Assembly (NCBI RefSeq): GCF_000003815.2
Contig: NC_049990.1
Location: 22,732,339 to 22,790,430 of the forward strand
Reading direction: 5' to 3'
Length of the DNA stretch: 58,092 nucleotides
From: Branchiostoma floridae
Taxonomy: Eukaryota > Chordata > Leptocardii > Amphioxiformes > Branchiostomatidae
Shown: one piece after another, positions 37,559-49,660 of the stretch
How the letters are laid out: the number at the start of each line of letters is the position of its first letter
Numbering within the stretch: position 1 is the first letter of the stretch
Program-made: the position numbers and the translations under genes
The notes under the pieces: model-generated
Databases searched by the model: none
What the model saw: the letters and a program-made list of their open reading frames with translations, nothing else
Told to the model about the DNA's origin: nothing

Positions 37559-38259
37559 NNNNNNNNNNNNNNNNNNNNNNNNNNNNNNNNNNNNNNNNNN
37601 NNNNNNNNNNNNNNNNNNNNNNNNNNNNNNNNNNNNNNNNNNNNNNNNNNNNNNNNNNNNNNNNNNNNNNNNNNNNNNNNNNNNNNNNNNNNNNNNNNNN
37701 NNNNNNNNNNNNNNNNNNNNNNNNNNNNNNNNNNNNNNNNNNNNNNNNNNNNNNNNNNNNNNNNNNNNNNNNNNNNNNNNNNNNNNNNNNNNNNNNNNNN
37801 NNNNNNNNNNNNNNNNNNNNNNNNNNNNNNNNNNNNNNNNNNNNNNNNNNNNNNNNNNNNNNNNNNNNNNNNNNNNNNNNNNNNNNNNNNNNNNNNNNNN
37901 NNNNNNNNNNNNNNNNNNNNNNNNNNNNNNNNNNNNNNNNNNNNNNNNNNNNNNNNNNNNNNNNNNNNNNNNNNNNNNNNNNNNNNNNNNNNNNNNNNNN
38001 NNNNNNNNNNNNNNNNNNNNNNNNNNNNNNNNNNNNNNNNNNNNNNNNNNNNNNNNNNNNNNNNNNNNNNNNNNNNNNNNNNNNNNNNNNNNNNNNNNNN
38101 NNNNNNNNNNNNNNNNNNNNNNNNNNNNNNNNNNNNNNNNNNNNNNNNNNNNNNNNNNNNNNNNNNNNNNNNNNNNNNNNNNNNNNNNNNNNNNNNNNNN
38201 NNNNNNNNNNNNNNNNNNNNNNNNNNNNNNNNNNNNNNNNNNNNNNNNNNNNNNNNNNN
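37559..38259. other. Assembly gap (701 N)
   Basis: The gap leaves at phase 24 and resumes at phase 91. Continuity needs 66 bp plus three units, 678 in total; the N count is 23 longer (3%). The units on both sides share AAAATTGAG and CTAAGCATG (at 37350-37400 and 38400-38450), which hints that flanks and gap belong to one local repeat block. Confidence 0.9.
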
Positions 38260-39596
38260 CCTTATAAAAGTGTCAGAACCCGTGAAAAGAAAAGTTTTGA
38301 AAAAATGCCATTGGTAATGCATTAGACACGATAATTTCGCTCAAAACATAAGATTTAGGCCCTTTTCAGCCGTTCTGCGCTTACTACGAACTTTGCCATT
38401 AAAAATTGAGTTTTGATCAAAGATTTTTCTTTTTGATTCTAAGCATGTCTACTAAGTGTATTTCACCTTATAAAAGTGTCAGAACGTGAAAAAAAAGTTT
38501 TGAAAAAATGCCATTGGTAATGCATTAGACACGATAATTTCGCTCAAAACATAAGATTTAGGCCCTTTTCAGCCGTTCTGCGCTTACTACGAACTTTGCC
38601 ATTAAAAATCGAGTTTTGATCAAAGATTTTTCTTTTTGATTCTAAACATGTCTACTAAGTGTATTTCACCTTATAAAAGTGTCCGAACGTGAAAAAAAAA
38701 GTTTTGAAAAAATGCCATTGGTAATGCATTAGACACGATAATTTCGCTCAAAACATAAGATTTAGGCCCTTTTCAGCCGTTCTGCGCTTACTACGAACTT
38801 TGCCATTAAAAATCGAGTTTTGATCAAAGATTTTTCTTTTTGATTCTAAACATGTCTACTAAGTGTATTTCACCTTATAAATGTGTCAGAACGTGAAAAA
38901 AAAAGTTTTGAAAAAATGCCATTGGTAATGCATTAGACACGATAATTTCGCTCAAAACATAAGATTTAGGCCCTTTTCAGCCGTTCTGCGCTTACTACGA
39001 ACTTTGCCATTAAAAATCGAGTTTTGATCAAAGATTTTTCTTTTTGATTCTAAACATGTCTACTAAGTGTATTTCACCTTATAAAAGTGTCAGAACGTGA
39101 AAAAAAAAGTTTTGAAAAAATGCCATTGGTAATGCATTAGACACGATAATTTCGCTCAAAACATAAGATTTAGGCCCTTTTCAGCCGTTCTGCGCTTACT
39201 ACGAACTTTGCCATTAAAAATCGAGTTTTGATCAAAGATTTTTCTTTTTGATTCTAAACATGTCTACTAAGTGTATTTCACCTTATAAAAGTGTCAGAAC
39301 GTGAAAAAAAAGTTTTGAAAAAACGCCATTGGTAATGCATTAGACACGATAATTTCGCTCAAAACATAAGATTTAGGCCCTTTTCAACCGTTCTGCGCTT
39401 ACTACGAACTTTGCCATTAAAAATCGAGTTTTGATCAAAGATTTTTCTTTTTGATTCTAAACATGTCTACTAAGTGTATTTCACCTTATAAAAGTGTCAG
39501 AACGTGAAAAAAAAGTTTTGAAAAAATGCCATTGGTAATGCATTAGACACGATAATTTCGCTCAAAACATAAGATTTAGGCCCTTTTCAGCCGTTC

Positions 39597-40208
39597 TGCG
39601 CTTACTACGAACTTTGCCATTAAAAATCCAGTTTTGATCAAAGATTTTTCTTTTTGATTCTTAACATGTCTACTAAGTGTATTTCACCTTATAAAAGTGT
39701 CAGAACGTGAAAAAAAAAGTTTTGAAAAAATGCCATTGGTAATGCATTAGACACGATAATTTCGCTCAAAACATAAGATTTAGGCCCTTTTCAGCCGTTC
39801 TGCGCTTACTACGAACTTTGCCATTAAAAATCGAGTTTTGATCAAAGATTTTTCTTTTTGATTCTAAACATGTCTACTAAGTGTATTTCACCTTATAAAA
39901 GTGTCAGAACGTGAAAAAAAAAGTTTTGAAAAAATGCCATTGGTAATGCATTAGACACGATAATTTCGCTCAAAACATAAGATTTAGGCCCTTTTCAGCC
40001 GTTCTGCGCTTACTACGAACTTTGCCATTAAAAATCCAGTTTTGATCAAAGATTTTTCTTTTTGATTCTTAACATGTCTACTAAGTGTATTTCACCTTAT
40101 AAAAGTGTCAGAACGTGAAAAAAAAAGTTTTGAAAAAATGCCATTGGTAATGCATTAGACACGATAATTTCGCTCAAAACATAAGATTTAGGCCCTTTTC
40201 AGCCGTTC
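39597..40208 (+). repeat. Dimer-spaced duplicate monomers (G33C with A66T)
   Basis: Units at 39597 and 40005 both carry ATCCAG (G33C) and GATTCTTAAC (A66T). The unit between them (39801) is consensus. The spacing is exactly 408 bp, so a two-monomer segment was probably duplicated in one step. The second dimer would extend to 40412, where its second unit has gained ACATTTCT. Confidence 0.8.
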
Positions 40209-41436
40209 TGCGCTTACTACGAACTTTGCCATTAAAAATCGAGTTTTGATCAAAGATTTTTCTTTTTGATTCTAAACATTTCTACTAAGTGTATTTCACC
40301 TTATAAAAGTGTCAGAACGTGAAAAAAAAAGTTTTGAAAAAATGCCATTGGTAATGCATTAGACACGATAATTTCGCTCAAAACATAAGATTTAGGCCCT
40401 TTTCAGCCGTTCTGCGCTTACTACGAACTTTGCCATTAAAAATCGAGTTTTCATCAAAGATTTTTCTTTTTGATTCTAAACATGTCTACTAAGTGTATTT
40501 CACCTTATAAAAGTGTCAGAACGTGAAAAAAAAAGTTTTGAAAAAATGCCATTGGTAATGCATTAGACACGATAATTTCGCTCAAAACATAAGATTTAGG
40601 CCCTGTTCAGCCGTTCTGCGCTTACTACGAACTTTGCCATTAAAATACGAGTTTTGATCAAAGATTTTTCTTTTTGATTCTAAACATGTCTACTAAGTGT
40701 ATTTCACCTTATAAAAGTGTCAGAACGTGAAAAAAAAAAGTTTTGAAAAAATGCCATTGGTAATGCATTAGACACGATAATTTCGCTCAAAACATAAGAT
40801 TTAGGCCCTTTTCAGCCGTTCTGCGTTTACTACGAACTTTGCCATTAAAAATCGAGTTTTGATCAAAGATTTTTCTTTTTGATTCTAAACATGTCTACTA
40901 AGTGTATTTCACCTTATAAAAGTGTCAGAACGTGAAAAAAAAAGTTTTGAAAAAATGCCATTGGTAATGCATTAGACACGATAATTTCGCTCAAAACATA
41001 AGATTTAGGCCCTTTTCAGCCGTTCTGCGCTTACTACGAACTTTGCCATTAAAAATCGAGTTTTGATCAAAGATTTTTCTCTTTGATTCTAAACATTGTC
41101 TACTAAGTGTATTTCACCTTATAAAAGTGTAAGATTGTGAAAAAAAAAGTTTTGAAAAAATGGCCATTGGTAATGCATTAGACACGATAATTTCGCTCAA
41201 AACATAAGATATAGGCCCTTTTCAGCCGTTCTGCGCTTACTACGAACATTGGCCATTAAAAATCGAGTTTTGATCAAAGATTTTTCTTTTTGATTCTAAA
41301 CATGTCTACTAAGTGTATTTCACCTTATAAAAGTGTCAGAACGTGAAAAAAAAAGTTTTGAAAAAATGCCATTGGTAATGCATTAGACACGATAATTTCG
41401 CTCAAAACATAAGATTTAGGCCCTTTTCAGCCGTTC

Positions 41437-41640
41437 TGCGCTTACTACGAACTTTGCCATTAAAAATCGAGTTTTGATCAAAGATTTTTCTTTTTGATTC
41501 TAAACATGTTTACTAAGTGTATTTCACCTTATAAAAGTGTCAGAACGTGAAAAAAAAGGTTTTGAAAAAATGCCATTGGTAATGCATTAGACACGATAAT
41601 TTCGCTCAAAACATAAGATATAGGCCCTTTTCAGCCGTTC
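41437..41640 (+). repeat. Monomer with C74T, GG and T184A
   Basis: The unit reads ATGTTTAC, AAGGTTTTG and GATATAGG like the units at 26067 and 57651, but has the normal TACGAACT start. TACGTACT instead appears two units later, at 41845, together with CTGCTAAG. The unit two before it (41029) reads GTGTAAG and GATATAGG, as does the unit at the same offset in the 57-kb copy. Confidence 0.75.
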
Positions 41641-43067
41641 TGCGCTTACTACGAACTTTGCCATTAAAAATCGAGTTTTGATCAAAGATTTTTCTTTTTG
41701 ATTCTAAACATGTCTACTAAGTGTATTTCACCTTATAAAAGTGTTAGAACGTGAAAAAAAAAGTTTTGAAAAAATGCCATTGGTAATGCATTAGACACGA
41801 TAATTTCGCTCAAAACATAAGATTTAGGCCCTTTTCAGCCGTTCTGCGCTTACTACGTACTTTGCCATTAAAAATCGAGTTTTGATCAAAGATTTTTCTT
41901 TTTGATTCTAAACATGTCTGCTAAGTGTATTTCGCCTTATAAAAGTGTCAGAACGTGAAAAAAAAAGTTTGAAAAAATGCCATTGGTATGCATTAGACAC
42001 GATAATTTCGCTCAAAACATAAGATTTAGGCCCTTTTCAGCCGTTCTGCGCTTACTACGAACTTTGCCATTAAAAATCGAGTTTCGATCAAAGATTTTTC
42101 TTGTTTGATTCTAAGACATGTCTACTAAGTGTATTTCACCTTATAAAAGTGTCAGAACGTGAAAAAAAAAGTTTTGAAAAAATGCCATTGGTAATGCATT
42201 AGACACGATAATTTCGCTCAAAACATAAGATTTAGGCCCTTTTCAGCCGTTCTGCGCTTATTACGAACTTTGCCATTAAAAATCGAGTTTTGATCAAAGA
42301 TTTTTCTTTTTGATTCTAAACATGTCTACTAAGTGTATTTCACCTTATAAAAGTGTCAGAACGTGAAAAAAAAAGTTTTGAAAAAATGCCATTGGTAATG
42401 CATTAGACACGATAATTTCGCTCAAAACATAAGATTTAGGCCCTTTTCAGCCGTTCTGCGCTTACTACGAACTTTGCCATTAAAAATCGAGTTTTGATCA
42501 AAGATTTTTCTTTTTGATTCTAAACATGTCTACTAAGTGTATTTCACCTTATAAAAGTGTCAGAACGTGAAAAAAAAGTTTTGAAAAAATGCCATTGGTA
42601 ATGCATTAGACACGATAATTTCGCTCAAAACATAAGATTTAGGCCCTTTTCAGCCGTTCTGCGCTTACTACGAACTTTGCCATTAAAAATCGAGTTTTGA
42701 TCAAAGATTTTTCTTTTTGATTCTAAACATGTCTACTAAGTGTATTTCACCTTATAAAAGTGTCAGAACGTGAAAAAAAAAGTTTTGAAAAAATGCCATT
42801 GGTAATGCATTAGACACGATAATTTCGCTCAAAACATAAGATTTAGGCCCTTTTCAGCCGTTCTGCGCTTACTACGAACTTTGCCATTAAAAATCGAGTT
42901 TTGATCAAAGATTTTTCTTTTTGATTCTAAACATGTCTACTAAGTGTATTTCACCTTATAAAAGTGTCAGAACGTGAAAAAAAAAGTTTTGAAAAAATGC
43001 CATTGGTAATGCATTAGACACGATAATTTCGCTCAAAACATAAGATTTAGGCCCTTTTCAGCCGTTC

Positions 43068-44228
43068 TGCGCTTACTACGAACTTTGCCATTAAAAATCG
43101 AGTTTTGATTAAAGATTTTTCTTTTTGATTCTAAACATGTCTACTAAGTGTATTTCACCTTATAAAAGTGTTAGAACGTGAAAAAAAAGTTTTGAAAAAA
43201 TACCATTGATAATGCATGGGACACGTTCATTTCGCTCAAAACCTAAGATTTAGGCCCTTTTCAGCCGTTCTACGCTTACTACGAACTTTGTCATTAAAAA
43301 TCGAGTTTTGATCAAAGATTTTTCTTTTTGATTCTAAACATGTCTACTAAGTGTATTTCACCTTATAAAAGTGTTAGAACGTGAAAAAAAAGTTTTGAAA
43401 AAATACCATTGATAATGCATGGGACACGTTAATTTCGNNNNNNNNNNNNNNNNNNNNNNNNNNNNNNNNNNNNNNNNNNNNNNNNNNNNNNNNNNNNNNN
43501 NNNNNNNNNNNNNNNNNNNNNNNNNNNNNNNNNNNNNNNNNNNNNNNNNNNNNNNNNNNNNNNNNNNNNNNNNNNNNNNNNNNNNNNNNNNNNNNNNNNN
43601 NNNNNNNNNNNNNNNNNNNNNNNNNNNNNNNNNNNNNNNNNNNNNNNNNNNNNNNNNNNNNNNNNNNNNNNNNNNNNNNNNNNNNNNNNNNNNNNNNNNN
43701 NNNNNNNNNNNNNNNNNNNNNNNNNNNNNNNNNNNNNNNNNNNNNNNNNNNNNNNNNNNNNNNNNNNNNNNNNNNNNNNNNNNNNNNNNNNNNNNNNNNN
43801 NNNNNNNNNNNNNNNNNNNNNNNNNNNNNNNNNNNNNNNNNNNNNNNNNNNNNNNNNNNNNNNNNNNNNNNNNNNNNNNNNNNNNNNNNNNNNNNNNNNN
43901 NNNNNNNNNNNNNNNNNNNNNNNNNNNNNNNNNNNNNNNNNNNNNNNNNNNNNNNNNNNNNNNNNNNNNNNNNNNNNNNNNNNNNNNNNNNNNNNNNNNN
44001 NNNNNNNNNNNNNNNNNNNNNNNNNNNNNNNNNNNNNNNNNNNNNNNNNNNNNNNNNNNNTTTTGATCAAAGATTTTTCTTTTTAATTCTAAACATGTCT
44101 ACTAAGTGTATTTCACCTTATAAAAGTGTCAAAACGTGAAAAAAAAAGTTTTGAAAAATGCCATTGATAATGCATTAGACACGATAATTTCGCTCAAAAC
44201 ATAAGATTTAGGCCCTTTTCAGCCGTTC
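43068..44228 (+). repeat. Diverged subfamily around 43-44 kb
   Basis: Two adjacent units before the gap share GTGTTAG, AATACCATTGATAATGC and ATGGGACACGTT, the last of which breaks the TAATGCATTA palindrome. The first also has TTCATTTCG and AACCTAAG. The second starts TACGCT and has TTTGTCATT. After the gap a unit reads TTTTTAATTC, GTCAAAACG and CCATTGATAATGC. These copies stand out from the consensus units around them. This could be an older, less homogenised patch. Confidence 0.8.
43438..44060. other. Assembly gap (623 N), not in phase
   Basis: The gap leaves at phase 168 and resumes at phase 36. Continuity needs 71 bp plus whole units, 479 or 683 in total; 623 matches neither. It lies inside the diverged subfamily, so it may hide a unit of unusual length, a rearrangement or simply a poor length estimate. 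Confidence 0.9.
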
Positions 44229-47200
44229 TGCGCTTACTACGAACTTTGCCATTAAAAATCGAGTTTTCATCAAAGATTTTTCTTTTTGATTCTAAACATG
44301 TCTACTAAGTGTATTTCACCTTATAAAAGTGTCAGAACGTGAAAAAAAAAGTTTTGAAAAAATGCCATTGGTAATGCATTAGACACGATAATTTCGCTCA
44401 AAACATAAGATTTAGGCCCTTTTCAGCCGTTCTGCGCTTACTACGAACTTTGCAATTAAAAATCGAGTTTTGATCAAAGATTTTTCTTTTTGATTCAAAC
44501 ATGTCTACTAAGTGTATTTCACCTTATAAAAGTGTCAGAACGTGAAAAAAAAGTTTTGAAAAAATGCCATTGGTAATGCATTAGACACGGTAATTTCGCT
44601 CAAAACATAAGATTTAGGCCCTTTTCAGCCGTTCTGCGCTTACTACGAACTTTGCCATTAAAAATCGAGTTTTGATCAAAGATTTTTCTTTTTGATTCTA
44701 AACATGTCTACTAAGTGTATTTCACCTTATAAAAGTGTCAGAACGTGAAAAAAAAGTTTTGAAAAAATGCCATTGGTAATGCATTAGACACGATAATTTC
44801 GCTCAAAACATAAGATTTAGGCCCTTTTCAGCCGTTCTGCGCTTACTACGAACTTTGCCATTAAAAATCGAGTTTTGATCAAAGATTTTTCTTTTTGATT
44901 CTAAACATGTCTACTAAGTGTATTTCACCTTATAAAAGTGTCAGAACGTGAAAAAAAAAGTTTTGAAAAAATGCCATTGGTAATGCATTAGACACGATAA
45001 TTTCGCTCAAAACATAAGATTTAGGCCCTTTTCAGCCGTTCTGCGCTTACTACGAACTTTGCCATTAAAAATCGAGTTTTGATCAAAGATTTTTCTTTTT
45101 GATTCTAAACATGTCTACTAAGTGTATTTCACCTTATAAAAGTGTCAGAACGTGAAAAAAAAAGTTTTGAAAAATTGCCATTGGTAATGCACTAGACACG
45201 ATAATTTCGCTCAAAACATAAGATTTAGGCCCTTTTCAGCCGTTCTGCGCTTACTACGAACTTTGCCATTAAAAATCGAGTTTTGATCAAAGATTTTTCT
45301 TTTTGATTCTAAACATGTCTACTAAGTGTATTTCACCTTATAAAAGTGTCAGAACGTGAAAAAAAAAGTTTTGAAAAAATGCCATTGGTAATGCATTAGA
45401 CACGATAATTTCGCTCAAAACATAAGAGTCGTCCTTTTCAGCCGTTCTGCGCTTACTACGAACTTTGCCATTAAAAATCGAGTTTTGATCAAAGATTTTT
45501 CTTTTTGATTCTAAACATGTCTACTAAGTGTATTTCAACTTATAAAAGTGTCAGAACGTGAAAAAAAAAGTTTTGAAAAAATGCCATTGGTAATGCATTA
45601 GACACGATAATTTCGCTCAAAACATAAGATTTAGGCCCTTTTCAGCCGTTCTGCGCTTACTACGAACTTTGCCATTAAAAATCGAGTTTTGATCAAAGAT
45701 TTTTCTTTTTGATTCTAAACATGTCTACTAAGTGTATTTCACCTTATAAAAGTGTCAGAACGTGAAAAAAAAAGTTTTGAAAAAATGCCATTGGTAATGC
45801 ATTAGACACGATAATTTCGCTCAAAACATAAGATTTAGGCCCTTTTCAGCCGTTCTGCGCTTACTACGAACTTTGCCATTAAAAATCGAGTTTTGATCAA
45901 AGATTTTTCTTTTTGATTCTAAACATGTCTACTAAGTGTATTTCACCTTATAAAAGTGTCAGAACGTCAAAAAAAAAGTTTTGAAAAAATGCCATTGGTA
46001 ATGCATTAGACACGGTAATTTCGCTCAAAACATAAGATTTAGGCCCTTTTCAGCCGTTCTGCGCTTACTACGAACTTTGCCATTAAAAATCGAGTTTTGA
46101 TCAAAGATTTTTCTTTTTGATTCTAAACATGTCTACTAAGTGTATTTCACCTTATAAAAGTGTCAGAACGTGAAAAAAAAGGTTTTGAAAAAATGCCATT
46201 GGTAATGCATTAGACACGATAATTTCGCTCAAAACATAAGATTTAGGCCCTTTTCAGCCGTTCTGCGCTTACTACGAACTTTGCCATTAAAAATCGAGTT
46301 TTGATCAAAGATTTTTCTTTTTGATTCTAAACATGTCTACTAAGTGTATTTCACCTTATAAAAGTGTCAGAACGTGAAAAAAAAAGTTTTGAAAAAATGC
46401 CATTGGTAATGCATTAGACACGATAATTTCGCTCAAAACATAAGATTTAGGCCCTTTTCAGCCGTTCTGCGCTTACTACGAACTTTGCCATTAAAAATCG
46501 AGTTTTGATCGAAGATTTTTCTTTTTGATTCTAAACATGTCTACTAAGTGTATTTCACCTTATAAAAGTGTCAGAACGTGAAAAAAAAAGTTTTGAAAAA
46601 ATGCCATTGGTAGTGCATTAGACACGATAATTTCGCTCAAAACATAAGATTTAGGCCCTTTTCAGCCGTTCTGCGCTTACTACGAACTTTGCCATTAAAA
46701 ATCGAGTTTTGATCAAAGATTTTTCTTTTTGATTCTAAACATGTCTACTAAGTGTATTTCACCTTATAAAAGTGTCAGAACGTGAAAACAAAAGTTTTGA
46801 AAAAATGCCATTGGTAATGCATTAGACACGATAATTTCGCTCAAAACATAAGATTTAGGCCCTTTTCAGCCGTTCTGCGCTTACTACGAACTTTGCCATT
46901 AAAAATCGAGTTTTGATCAAAGATTTTTCTTTTTGATTCTAAACATGTCTACTAAGTGTATTTCACCTTATAAAAGTGTCAGAACGTGAAAAAAAAAGTT
47001 TTGAAAAAATGCCATTGGTAATGCATTAGACACGATAATTTCGCTCAAAACATAAGATTTAGGCCCTTTTCAGCCGTTCTGCGCTTACTACGAACTTTGC
47101 CATTAAAAATCGAGTTTTGATCAAAGATTTTTCTTTTTGATTCTAAACATGTCTACTAAGTGTATTTCACCTTATAAAAGTGTCAGAACGTGAAAAAAAA

Positions 47201-47547
47201 AGTTTTGAAAAAATGCCATTGGTAATGCATTAGACACGATAATTTCGCTCAAAACATAAGATTTAGGCCCTTTTCAGCCGTTCTGCGCTTACTACGAACT
47301 TTGCGCATTAAAAATCGAGTTTTGATCAAAGATTTTTCTTTTTGATTCTAAACATGTCTACTAAGTGTGATTTCACCTTATAAAAGTGTCAGAACGTGAA
47401 AAAAAAAGTTTTTGAAAAAATGCCATTGGTCAAATGCATTAGACCACGATAATTTCGCTCAAAACATAAGATTTAGGCCCTTTTCAGCCGTTCTGCGCTT
47501 ACTACGAACTTTGCCATTAAAAATCGAGTTTTGATCAAAAGATTTTT

Positions 47548-47721
47548 NNNNNNNNNNNNNNNNNNNNNNNNNNNNNNNNNNNNNNNNNNNNNNNNNNNNN
47601 NNNNNNNNNNNNNNNNNNNNNNNNNNNNNNNNNNNNNNNNNNNNNNNNNNNNNNNNNNNNNNNNNNNNNNNNNNNNNNNNNNNNNNNNNNNNNNNNNNNN
47701 NNNNNNNNNNNNNNNNNNNNN
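47548..47721. other. Assembly gap (174 N)
   Basis: The gap leaves at phase 53 and resumes at phase 13. Continuity needs 163 bp; the N count is 11 longer (7%). Both flanks have small indels. Confidence 0.9.
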
Positions 47722-47819
47722 GAACTTTGCCATTAAAAATCGAGTTTGATCAAAGATTTTCTTTTTGATTCTAAACATGTCTACTAAGTGTATTTCACAC
47801 TTATAAAAGTGTCAGAACG
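47722..47819 (+). repeat. Isolated satellite fragment between two gaps
   Basis: Ninety-eight bases of satellite (phase 13 to 111) lie between two N runs, with small indels (GAGTTTGATC, GATTTTCTT, TTCACACTTAT). It holds less than half a monomer and looks like low-coverage or raw-read sequence. Confidence 0.85.
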
Positions 47820-47919
47820 NNNNNNNNNNNNNNNNNNNNNNNNNNNNNNNNNNNNNNNNNNNNNNNNNNNNNNNNNNNNNNNNNNNNNNNNNNNNNNNNN
47901 NNNNNNNNNNNNNNNNNNN
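47820..47919. other. Assembly gap (100 N, placeholder length)
   Basis: The gap leaves at phase 111 and resumes near phase 115. Continuity needs about 3 or 207 bp, not 100. The flanks could almost abut, so this join may hide nothing or any whole number of monomers. Confidence 0.9.
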
Positions 47920-49384
47920 AAAAAAAAGTTTTTGAAAAAATGCCATTGGGTAATGCATTAGACACCGATAATTTCGCTCAAAACATAAGATTTAGGCCCT
48001 TTTCAGCCCGTTCTGCGCTTACTACGAACTTTGCCATTAAAAAATCGGAGTTTTGATCAAAGATTTTTGCTTTTTGATTCTAAACATGTCTACTAAGTGT
48101 TATTTCACCTTATAAAAGTGTGTCAGAACGTGAAAAAAAAAGTTTTGAAAAAATGCCATTGGTAATGCATTAGACACGATAATTTCGCTCAAAACATAAG
48201 TATTTAGGCCCTTTTCAGCCGTTCTGCGCTTACTACGAACTTTGCCATTAAAAATCGAGTTTTGATCAAAGATTTTTCTTTTTGATTCTAAACATGTCTA
48301 CTAAGTGTATTTCACCTTATAAAAGTGTCAGAACGTGAAAAAAAAGTTTTGAAAAAATGCTATTGGTAGTGCATTAGACACGATAATTTCGCTCAAAACA
48401 TAAGATTTAGGCCCTTTTCAGCCGTTCTGCGCTTACTACGAACTTTGCCATTAAAAATCGAGTTTTGATCAAAGATTTTTCTTTTTGATTCTAAACATGT
48501 CTACTAAGTGTATTTCACCTTATAAATGTGTCAGAACGTGAAAAAAAAAGTTTTGAAAAAATGCCATTGGTAATGCATTAGACACGATAATTTCGCTCAA
48601 AACATAAGATTTAGGCCCTTTTCAGCCGTTCTGCGCTTACTACGAACTTTGCCATTAAAAATCGAGTTTTGATCAAAGATTTTTCTTTTTGATTCTAAAC
48701 ATGTCTACTAAGTGTATTTCACCTTATAAAAGTGTCAGAACGTGAAAAAAAAAGTTTTGAAAAAATGCCATTGGTAATGCATTAGACACGGTAATTTCGC
48801 TCAAAACATAAGATTTAGGCCCTTTTCAGCCGTTCTGCGCTTACTACGAACTTTGCCATTAAAAATCGAGTTTTGATCAAAGATTTTTCTTTTTGATTCT
48901 AAACATGTCTACTAAGTGTATTTCACCTTATAAAAGTGTCAGAACGTGAAAAAAAAAGTTTTGAAAAAATGCCATTGGTAATGCATTAGACACGATAATT
49001 TCGCTCAAAACATAAGATTAGGGCCCTTTTCAGCCGTTCTGCGCTTACTACGGAACTTGCCATAAAAATCGAGTTTGATCAAAGATTTTTCTTTTTGATT
49101 CTAAACATGTCTACTAAGTGTATTTCACCTTATAAAAGTGTCAGAACGTGAAAAAAAAAGTTTTGAAAAAATGCCATTGGTAGTGCATTAGACACGATAA
49201 TTTCGCTCAAAACATAAGATTTAGGCCCTTTTCAGCCGTTCTGCGCTTACTACGAACTTTGCCATTAAAAATCGAGTTTTGATCAAAGATTTTTCTTTTT
49301 GATTCTAAACATGTCTACTAAGTGTATTTCACCTTATAAAAGTGTCAGAACGTGAAAAAAAAAGTTTTGAAAAAATGCCATTGG

Positions 49385-49660
49385 TAATGCATGTAGACAC
49401 GATAATTTCGCTCAAAACATAAGATTTAGGCCCTTTTCAGCCGTTCTGCGCTTACTACGAACTTTGCCATTAATAAATCGAGTTGTTGATTTCAAAGATT
49501 TTTCTTTTTGATTCCTAAACATGTCTACTAAGTGTATTTCACCTTATAAAAGTGTCAGAACCGTGAAAAAAAAAGTTTTGAAAAATATGCCATTGGGTAA
49601 TGTCATTAGACACGAGTAATTTCGCGTCAAAACATAAGATTTTAGGCCCCCCTTTTCAGC
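49385..49660 (+). repeat. Insertion-rich stretch away from any gap
   Basis: Extra bases occur through one and a half monomers (CATGTAGAC, TTAATAAATC, GTTGTTGATTTC, GATTCCTAAAC, GAACCGTG, TTGGGTAATGTC, CGAGTAATTTCGCGTC, GGCCCCCC), with clean units before and after. No N run is near. It probably marks a contig join filled with raw-read sequence. Confidence 0.75.
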
